Source of the DNA: an uncultured Eubacteriales bacterium
GTDB taxonomy: Bacteria; Bacillota; Clostridia; Oscillospirales; Oscillospiraceae
NCBI GenBank assembly: GCA_958427375.1
Contig: CAUABY010000049.1
Coordinates: 1 to 11,074, forward strand
Reading direction: 5' to 3'
DNA length: 11,074 bases
Shown here: piece by piece, positions 6,057-11,074 of the stretch
Layout of the letters: each line of letters begins with the position of its first letter
How positions within the stretch are numbered: the stretch's first letter is position 1
The notes under the pieces: generated by a model
Seen by the model: only the letters and a program-made list of their open reading frames with translations
The model's database searches: none
Told to the model about the DNA's origin: nothing
Translations under genes and position numbers: made by a program

Positions 6057-6728
6057 ATGTTTAAGATACTTATAGCGGAGGACGACAATGAGCTCAGGCA
6101 GCTTTTCACCCACGTCCTCATAAAAAACGGCTACTCAGTCGTCGGCGTGGCGAACGGCCAAAAAGCTCTTGACGCGATGGAGACGAGCTACTATGACCTG
6201 CTCATATCGGACATTATGATGCCCGTGATGGACGGGTATGAGCTTGTCAAGGCCATCCGCGCCTCAGGCAGCAATATCCCGGTGCTGATGATAACCGCGC
6301 GCGAGGCCTTTGACGATATGCGCGAGGGCTTTGTCTCCGGCACGGACGACTACATGATAAAGCCCATCAATGTAAATGAGCTGCTTTTGCGCGTCTCGGC
6401 ACTTTTGCGCCGCGCGCAGATAATCAACGAGCGCCGCCTGGTCGTGGGCGACACGCTCATGGAGTGCGATTCGCTGACCGTCACCACAAACGGGCAGAGC
6501 ATGATTCTGCCGCAGAAGGAATTCATGCTGCTTTACAAGATGGCTTCGTATCCGGGGCGCATCTTCACGCGCCAGCAGCTGATGGACGATATCTGGGGCT
6601 ATGAATCGGAGACGACCACTCACACGGTGGACGTACACATAGGCCGACTGCGCGAGCGCTTTAAGGACAACACAGATTTTCGCATTGTCACCATGCGCGG
6701 CCTCGGCTACAAGGTTGAAAAGCTATGA
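6057..6728 (+). CDS. OmpR/PhoB-family response regulator
   Basis: A 223-residue DNA-binding regulator. The receiver domain covers about 1-118, with acidic pocket E8-D9-D10, phospho-acceptor D52 in LLISDIMMPVMDG, switch T80 in VLMITA, and K102 in IKP. The winged-helix domain covers about 128-223, with ILPQKEFMLLYKMASYPGRIFTRQQLMDDIWG, then the recognition region THTVDVHIGRLRERF and the closing wing RGLGYKVEKL. All residues needed for phosphorylation are present. It is preceded by GGAGGGG close to ATG and overlaps the kinase gene by 4 bp (ATGA), so the pair is co-translated. Its likely targets are its own promoter and therefore the envelope genes behind it. Membership of the OmpR family is certain; a subgroup name (PhoP, VanR and so on) is not supported. 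Confidence 0.96.
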   Translation: MFKILIAEDDNELRQLFTHVLIKNGYSVVGVANGQKALDAMETSYYDLLISDIMMPVMDGYELVKAIRASGSNIPVLMITAREAFDDMREGFVSGTDDYMIKPINVNELLLRVSALLRRAQIINERRLVVGDTLMECDSLTVTTNGQSMILPQKEFMLLYKMASYPGRIFTRQQLMDDIWGYESETTTHTVDVHIGRLRERFKDNTDFRIVTMRGLGYKVEKL

Positions 6729-7789
6729 AGCGGCTGAAAGACAAAATAAAAGAGCTGCACCCAGGCTACCAGTTCAAATTCTACACCTCCGTTACTGTCG
6801 GGGTAATCCTCGTCGTGATGCTGGCCTTTGGGCTGTCGTGGCTGCTCAACGACAAGTTTGGCATCTCCCTCGGCATGTCCACCGGCGCGAGAATACTGGT
6901 TTGCAGCGTTGTGTTCGCGGTGCTCATCGCCATGCTGCTCAACGACAAGTTCATAAAGCCGCTGGTAGTCTTGGCAGAGGCCATGCGCAGGGTCACCAAG
7001 GGCGACTATGGCGAGCAGCTTGAGGTCAAGCACAATATCAGCGACATCGCGGAGGTGTACGAAAGCTTTAACCTGATGAGCAAGGCGCTGGTTGAGGCGG
7101 AGACCCTGCAGACCGATTTTATCTCCAACGTCTCTCACGAGTTCAAAACGCCGATAAACGCCATTGAGGGCTACGCGGTGCTCCTACAGGACACGGAGCT
7201 GCCGCGCGAGCAGCAGGCACAGTACGTGGAGAAAATAATTTTCAACACGCGCCGCCTTTCCGACCTCGTGGGGAACATCCTGCTTTTGAACAAGGTCAAC
7301 AGCGGCACTTTCAGGCCCAAGGCGAATACATACAGCCTTGATGAGCAAATCCGCCAGTCCATTCTGGCGCTTGAGCGCAAGTGGACGGAGAAGGATATCG
7401 AGCTTGACGTGGAGATGGACGAGGTGGAGTACTGCGGCTATGAGGTTTTCATGCAGCACGTGTGGACGAACCTAATCGACAACGCCATCAAGTTCAATTC
7501 CTATGGCGGCGGAATAAGAATACTGCTGAAAAAGCAGGCGGAGCGGGTTGTGTTCACCATCAGCGACACGGGCGCGGGCATCGCGCCGGAGGACATCAAC
7601 CGGATTTTCAACAAGTTCTATCAGGGCGACAGCTCGCATCAGGGCGAGGGCAATGGCCTTGGCCTTGCGCTCGTGTACAGAATCGTGACTGGGAGCGGCG
7701 GCACGATAACGGTCGACAGCGCCGAAGGCGAGGGCACGACCTTTGTTGTGGATTTGCCGCTGTCCGTGGAGTCTGAGGCGGGCGAGTGA
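6725..7789 (+). CDS. sensor histidine kinase with minimal extracytoplasmic loop
   Basis: A 354-residue membrane kinase, partner of the overlapping response regulator. Transmembrane helices lie at about 21-41 and 55-72, joined by only some 13 residues outside the membrane, so there is no periplasmic-type sensor domain. A HAMP-like linker (FIKPLVVLAEAMRRVTKGDYG onward) covers about 77-122. The HisKA domain carries phospho-acceptor H138 in FISNVSHEFKTPINAIEGY. The ATPase domain has the N box (TNLIDNAIKFN), G1 (DTGAGIAPED), F box (IFNKFYQGD) and G2 (GNGLGLALV). All catalytic boxes are intact. The layout suits intramembrane sensing or sensing through a partner membrane protein, for which the two membrane proteins downstream are candidates (inference). 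Both helices end in the same hexapeptide LLNDKF, encoded by an identical 18-bp stretch. Confidence 0.95.
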   Translation: MKRLKDKIKELHPGYQFKFYTSVTVGVILVVMLAFGLSWLLNDKFGISLGMSTGARILVCSVVFAVLIAMLLNDKFIKPLVVLAEAMRRVTKGDYGEQLEVKHNISDIAEVYESFNLMSKALVEAETLQTDFISNVSHEFKTPINAIEGYAVLLQDTELPREQQAQYVEKIIFNTRRLSDLVGNILLLNKVNSGTFRPKANTYSLDEQIRQSILALERKWTEKDIELDVEMDEVEYCGYEVFMQHVWTNLIDNAIKFNSYGGGIRILLKKQAERVVFTISDTGAGIAPEDINRIFNKFYQGDSSHQGEGNGLGLALVYRIVTGSGGTITVDSAEGEGTTFVVDLPLSVESEAGE

Positions 7790-7808
7790 GCGCGAGGAGA
7801 AAGTTTTA

Positions 7809-8507
7809 ATGAGAATAAATATTTACGGCGACTCCATTTTTGAGGGCGTGCAGCTTCAGGACGGGAAGTATACCCGCCACCGCGAGCTGATTGAGCGTTT
7901 TGAGACGGAGAACAATGTGCTGATAAAAAACAGAAGCAGCTTCGGCTCAACAGTCGACAAGGGGCTTGCCCGCATGGAGTCGGATTTACGGCGCGGCAGC
8001 CTCGGCAATTACACGGTGATTGAGTTCGGCGGGAACGACTGCGCCTACCGCTGGGAAGAAGTCGCGGCGCTGCCTGACGGCGAGCATGAGTGCGTCACAC
8101 CGCCTGAGCGCTTTGCCATGATATATAACGAGCTTATATCGCGCGTGTATGAAAACGGGAGCTGGCCGATAGTTTCTACCCTGCCCCCGATAAGTTCACA
8201 CCGCTATCTCGACTTTGTAACGCGCGGCGGGCTGGATAAGGATGCAATTTTGCACTGGCTCGGCGATCTTGAGGCCATATCCCGCTGGCAGGAGAAATAC
8301 AGCGGCATCGCGGCGGCTATCGCAAAAGAGCGCGGTTGCCCGATACTCGATTTGCGCTCTGCTTTCCCCACGGATGTTGAGGAGAAGGACATGTATCTCT
8401 GCTCTGACGGCATCCATCCAAATTCCGCCGGGCAAAAGCTCATTTTTGACAAGGCGAGCGAGGAGCTGGTGCGCATAGTCGGCGCGCCCGGTCAGCGCGG
8501 TGCCTGA
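7809..8507 (+). CDS. SGNH/GDSL-family hydrolase (putative esterase/deacylase)
   Basis: A 232-residue cytoplasmic-looking protein without a signal peptide. SGNH blocks in order: block I YGDSIFEG with nucleophile S9; a likely block II glycine at G46 (SSFGST); block III FGGNDCAY with N76; block V SDGIHPN with D200 and H203. The full catalytic set is present, so it should hydrolyse an ester or acetyl group. The substrate is unknown; lipid, sugar O-acetyl or thioester compounds are all possible. Start choice: ATG at 7809 has GAGGAG nine bases upstream and begins at the first beta-strand; an upstream in-frame ATG at 7743 lies inside the kinase gene. It follows the kinase stop by 19 bp and precedes the flippase-like gene by 33 bp, so it belongs to the same operon. 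Family call secure. Confidence 0.88.
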   Translation: MRINIYGDSIFEGVQLQDGKYTRHRELIERFETENNVLIKNRSSFGSTVDKGLARMESDLRRGSLGNYTVIEFGGNDCAYRWEEVAALPDGEHECVTPPERFAMIYNELISRVYENGSWPIVSTLPPISSHRYLDFVTRGGLDKDAILHWLGDLEAISRWQEKYSGIAAAIAKERGCPILDLRSAFPTDVEEKDMYLCSDGIHPNSAGQKLIFDKASEELVRIVGAPGQRGA

Positions 8508-8540
8508 GTGCGGCGGAGAAAATTTTAACGGTGTTTGCAT

Positions 8541-9569
8541 ATGAATAAGAAAAAACGCGGATATATCATCAGCGTTGCGGTTTTGCTTTTGCTGCTCACG
8601 GTGACGGTCGTCGTTTTCAAAGACCGGCTGCCCGCGATAGCAGCGGCGGTAAAGGGCGCGCCGGCATGGCTTATAGTGTTGATTTTGATTGCGGGCATGG
8701 GCTATCAGTTGTTCGATTCGCTGATGTGCATGTACCTTGTGCGAACCCGCGTGCCGGAGCTTAGCTATCGCCAGGCCTTTGAAATGACGATGATGGGCAT
8801 TTTTGCCCTTGTGTGTACCAATAGCATCGCAACCATACCGCTGCAAAGCGCGTATCTCTACTCGTACAAGTTAGACGTTGGCCACTCCATAGGTATGCTG
8901 ACGCTGAAATATGTCTTTCACAAGGCTGTAATCGCGGCCTTTGCATTAGTGACACTGGCTTTCAACTACCATTGGCTCCGCACCGCTGTGCCGGAAGTCA
9001 TCGGCTACCTTGTGCCGGGCTTCGCCCTGTGCATTGCGATTATTTCATTCCTCGTTCTGCTCTGCACGTGGAACAGGCTGAGAATGTTTATCAATAAGCT
9101 CATCGACAAGCTGCCGGACAAGGGCAGGCTCGGTGAGAAAAAGGGCAAGTGGAAAGAGAATATCGACCTCATGTATACCGAGCTTGGCAATATGGCCGGG
9201 CAGCGCGGCTGCATTCCGCGCCTGCTGCTCATCAACGCGGCGAAGCTTCTTCTTGTCTACTCGGTGCCGCTGCTGGCCTTTGCGGCGCTCGGCGCGGGGA
9301 GAATAGGCTTTTTCCACGGCGAAACCCTGAGCTCGCTTGTCTGGCTCATCGGCGGCGTGGTGCCGAGCGTGTCCGGCCTTGGGCCTGTTGACATTGCTTT
9401 TGCGCTGCTGTTCGGCCCATTCGCGCAGGAGAACACGGTCAGCGCGGCGCTCGTGCTGTACCGTGCGGCGACGTATTTTGTGCCCTTTGTGATAAGCCTG
9501 CCCACGGTGTATATCGCACAGCGACGGGCGCGCGGTCAGTTAGATAGAAATAAACAGGAGGGAGAATAA
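8541..9569 (+). CDS. UPF0104/MprF-flippase-like integral membrane protein
   Basis: A 342-residue protein with about 7-8 hydrophobic helices (roughly 8-26, 43-62, 82-98, 125-141, 155-175, 228-250, 262-290, 305-325) and a basic cytoplasmic stretch at 180-210. The conserved GGVVPSVSGLGPVDIAFALLF (271-291) followed by YRAATYFVPF (307-316) is the signature of the lysylphosphatidylglycerol synthetase membrane-domain family (PF03706, also called UPF0104/YbhN-like), whose MprF members flip aminoacylated lipids. There is no synthetase domain, so lipid movement or glycolipid handling is the most one can say. Start: ATG at 8541 is chosen, with GGTG seven bases upstream; a TTG at 8535 in frame is possible. 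The upstream GGAGA is too far away, so translation may be weak or coupled. The stop overlaps the next ATG by one base. Confidence 0.82.
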   Translation: MNKKKRGYIISVAVLLLLLTVTVVVFKDRLPAIAAAVKGAPAWLIVLILIAGMGYQLFDSLMCMYLVRTRVPELSYRQAFEMTMMGIFALVCTNSIATIPLQSAYLYSYKLDVGHSIGMLTLKYVFHKAVIAAFALVTLAFNYHWLRTAVPEVIGYLVPGFALCIAIISFLVLLCTWNRLRMFINKLIDKLPDKGRLGEKKGKWKENIDLMYTELGNMAGQRGCIPRLLLINAAKLLLVYSVPLLAFAALGAGRIGFFHGETLSSLVWLIGGVVPSVSGLGPVDIAFALLFGPFAQENTVSAALVLYRAATYFVPFVISLPTVYIAQRRARGQLDRNKQEGE

Positions 9570-10510
9570 TGCAGACCTTGTATAATACCGCGTGTGTAAT
9601 TTTTATTTATGCCTTTCTCGGCTGGTGCTGTGAGGTGGTGTTCGCCGCCTGCAAGAGCGGCAAGTTTGTCAACCGCGGCTTTCTCAACGGCCCGGTCTGC
9701 CCCATATACGGCTTCGGCGTGGCGCTGGTGCTGTGGCTGCTTGAGCCGGTGAAGGACAGCTTCATACTGCTGTTTTTAGGCAGTATGCTTGTTACCACCG
9801 CGCTGGAGTTTATCATCGGCTTCATCATGGAAACCTTTTTCCATGACAAGTGGTGGGATTACAGCAATAACCCCTTCAATATCAAGGGCTATGTCTGCCT
9901 TGAGTTTTCAATTCTCTGGGGGCTTGCCTGTGTGCTGGTGGTGGATGTTGTCCACCCGGCCATCTGGAAGCTTGTGCAGCTCATCCCCATCAAGCTCGGC
10001 TGGTGGCTCATCGGCATATTCACGGTGCTAATCGCGGCGGACGCGCTTATCACGCTTGTTGAGCTGCTGAAGCTGCCAAAGCGCTTCAAAGCGGCCGAGG
10101 AGCTTGAACGCATGCTCACCGCGGTGTCTGACGGCGTGGGTGAAAAGCTCTTTGAGGGATATGAGCGCGGCCGCGAGCGCGGCGAGGCCTTTGAAGAGCG
10201 CTATCCTGAGCTGCACGAGAAGGGCGTGGAGGCCATGCAGGAGTTTGCGGAAAAGCGCAGTAAGATAAACAGCGAGCTGAAAGCGCGCGAAGACGAGCGG
10301 CAGGCGCGGCGCGAGGCGCGCAGACAGGAGCTTGAGCAAAAGCTCACCGAAACGCTCGGCCACAACGCCGTACATATCCGCATAGCCAAGGCCTACCCGA
10401 ACCTCACCGAGGGCGCGCACAACGGCAGCCACTTCAAGGCGCTGCTTGAGCGCGCAGAGCGGCTGAAAAACGAAAAGAAACAGAATAAAACAAAAAATAC
10501 TAATCCATAA
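9569..10510 (+). CDS. CmpB-like membrane protein (PF06541, 'putative ABC transporter permease') with charged C-terminal coil
   Basis: A 313-residue protein in two halves. Residues 1-165 hold about five transmembrane helices with the family hallmarks FLGWCCEV (16-23), FVNRGFLNGPVCPIYGFG (33-50), ETFFHDKWWDYSN (88-100) and FNIKGYVCLEFS (103-114). This matches the clostridial PF06541 family, often labelled ABC transporter permease although no ATPase partner is encoded nearby and the transport role is unproven. Residues 170-313 are highly charged (RGRERGEAFEERY, then AREDERQARREARRQELEQKL) and probably form a cytoplasmic helical or coiled-coil tail. AGGAGG lies eight bases upstream of the ATG, which overlaps the previous stop (TAATG). 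It is the last gene of the operon. Function unknown; an accessory to the flippase-like protein or kinase is possible. Confidence 0.8.
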   Translation: MQTLYNTACVIFIYAFLGWCCEVVFAACKSGKFVNRGFLNGPVCPIYGFGVALVLWLLEPVKDSFILLFLGSMLVTTALEFIIGFIMETFFHDKWWDYSNNPFNIKGYVCLEFSILWGLACVLVVDVVHPAIWKLVQLIPIKLGWWLIGIFTVLIAADALITLVELLKLPKRFKAAEELERMLTAVSDGVGEKLFEGYERGRERGEAFEERYPELHEKGVEAMQEFAEKRSKINSELKAREDERQARREARRQELEQKLTETLGHNAVHIRIAKAYPNLTEGAHNGSHFKALLERAERLKNEKKQNKTKNTNP

Positions 10511-10532
10511 GGGATAAGGGTTCGGATTTTTT
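10502..10532 (+). terminator. weak candidate terminator right after the operon
   Basis: AATCC (10502-10506), overlapping the final stop codon, can pair with GGATT (10524-10528), which runs into T6. The stem is only 5 bp with a long loop, so this may be chance; the stronger hairpin at 10704 may be the real end. Confidence 0.25.
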
Positions 10533-10839
10533 CAGCTTTTAGTATAAATTTTTGCGGAACAAGGCAATGACATGTGTTCACCGCGCTCAAATGTCTCCAC
10601 AAAAAGCAAAAATGCGGTTCGAGTCACGTATAGACACCTGAAACCGTATTTCTCATCAATAGAAAAATAAAAAATTTCCGAGCTAAAAAAGCCCGAATAA
10701 ATAAAAAGGACACTGTATGAAGCAGTGTCCTTTTCTGGCACGGTCAGCCAATTTGGGGGATGTTGAAATATTAAGAAAATGCGCAAGATAATAAGTAAGA
10801 TTTTTCTTCCATAGAACGGCTCTTTTTAATTTTAGATAT
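10511..10839. other. gene-free A+T-rich spacer between operon and decayed ORF
   Basis: No credible gene is visible. A minus-strand open frame (10532-10786) starts in this stretch but reads straight through two hairpin structures, lacks a Shine-Dalgarno, and translates to a low-complexity Phe/Ser/Tyr-rich stretch, so it is judged non-coding. The stretch contains the strong hairpin at 10704-10734. Just beside it is a second small hairpin, CGAGCT/AGCCCG near 10679-10695 with one wobble, whose minus-strand side is followed by a T-rich run. Confidence 0.6.
10704..10734. terminator. strong two-way hairpin terminator
   Basis: AAAAGGACACTG (10704-10715) pairs perfectly with CAGTGTCCTTTT (10723-10734) around loop TATGAAG. 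The plus strand ends in TTTT and the minus strand in TTTTT followed by ATTTATT. It can end transcripts of the envelope operon (about 195 bp upstream) or minus-strand transcripts from the decayed ORF at 10840-11019. Confidence 0.75.
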
Positions 10840-11019
10840 TTATTTTTTGCACTTCTTATTACTATCCAGAATTGTGAACACAGGTTGAGGCTCCGGCATG
10901 GTTCCGCCTGCGGCTTTCCATCCGGCTATAAATGCACTCCGTGTTAATGCCAGCATAGCGTTGCTGGCTTCGTCATACTATCTGCGGTCTATAAAATCCC
11001 CGAATGCTTTTTCAAATTC
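10840..11019 (-). pseudogene. degraded small ORF, C-terminal remnant with an in-frame stop
   Basis: Read on the minus strand from 11019 to the TAA at 10840-10842, the frame gives AEFEKAFGDFIDRR, a TAG stop (10978-10980), then YDEASNAMLALTRSAFIAGW and KAAGGTMPEPQPVFTIL. The sequence on both sides of the stop is protein-like and helical with an AxxAGWxAAGG turn, resembling small hypothetical proteins often found in Firmicute mobile-element and phage regions (recollection, not a search result). Its 5' end is cut off exactly where the second structured-repeat copy begins, so insertion or rearrangement at that point plus the nonsense change probably killed it. No start codon or ribosome site remains in the window for the full frame. 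An internal ATG at the AMLAL position has no ribosome site. Confidence 0.5.
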
Positions 11020-11074
11020 AGCATCGGCAGACAAGGACACACAGGGTTTTGACGGGCAGAAAAACGCCCATGCG
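11020..11074. repeat. second copy of the structured repeat, left 55 bp only (cut by window edge)
   Basis: All 55 bases are identical to 2826-2880 and in the same orientation, beginning at the terminal inverted repeat core ATCGGCAGACAAG. The identity starts at the repeat boundary and continues to the window end, so more of the element surely lies beyond. Perfect identity of two copies about 8 kb apart suggests recent spread or strong constraint. The flank before it (ATTC) differs from the first copy's flank (ATAAT). Confidence 0.85.

Noticed and set aside
10610..10635. GGTTCGAGTC resembling a tRNA T-loop
   Set aside because: The flanking bases do not form a T stem (mismatches next to the first pair), and there is no acceptor, anticodon arm or CCA in place upstream or downstream.
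10532..10786. Minus-strand 84-codon open frame
   Set aside because: It runs across the strong hairpin at 10704-10734 and another small hairpin, has no Shine-Dalgarno, and has a low-complexity aromatic/serine-rich translation.
11020..11074. Right-edge repeat considered as an assembly or circular-contig overlap artefact
   Set aside because: Its match lies inside the window at 2826, not at the left edge, and the match begins exactly at a terminal inverted repeat.

Overview
The window looks like chromosomal DNA from an uncultured or gut-type low-GC-lineage Firmicute, probably a Clostridia/Oscillospiraceae relative. The evidence is Gram-positive style Shine-Dalgarno sites (GGAGG), use of TTG and GTG starts, a ClpC-type unfoldase, a clostridial two-cluster ferredoxin, a sporadic ECF sigma/membrane anti-sigma pair, and families (CmpB/PF06541, UPF0104/MprF-flippase-like) common in Clostridia. 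Genes are G+C rich and intergenic regions are A+T rich. The taxonomic call is inference.

Layout, left to right. Positions 1-112 hold the N-terminal end of an alpha/beta-hydrolase-like gene leaving the window on the minus strand. Positions 248-1931 hold a probably autoregulated ECF sigma factor and its overlapping single-pass membrane partner (probable anti-sigma factor). A two-way hairpin terminator (1972-2007) separates this from a convergent TrmN6/YfiC-type methyltransferase (2077-2793, minus). A 275-bp, highly structured, terminal-inverted-repeat element (2826-3100) follows; the first 55 bp of a second copy appear at the window's right edge (11020-11074). Next come a small 2[4Fe-4S] ferredoxin (minus, own promoter and terminator) and, divergently, a 754-residue ClpC-like AAA+ unfoldase that lacks the usual coiled-coil middle domain but keeps a ClpP-docking LGF motif.

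Positions 5950-10510 read as one five-gene transcription unit from a clear sigma-A-type promoter: OmpR-family response regulator, histidine kinase with almost no extracytoplasmic loop, SGNH-type hydrolase, UPF0104/MprF-flippase-like membrane protein, and CmpB-like (PF06541) membrane protein. The kinase/regulator pair probably controls a small envelope-modification module. This is inferred from close packing (4-bp overlap, 19-bp gap, 33-bp gap, 1-bp overlap) and from the product types.

The right end (10511-11074) is decaying DNA: a strong hairpin terminator at 10704-10734, a degraded small ORF read on the minus strand with an in-frame stop, and the second repeat copy abutting that ORF remnant. 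The most noteworthy items are the structured repeat family, the middle-domain-less ClpC and the two-component envelope operon. I saw no CRISPR array, rRNA, tRNA, transposase or phage structural gene.
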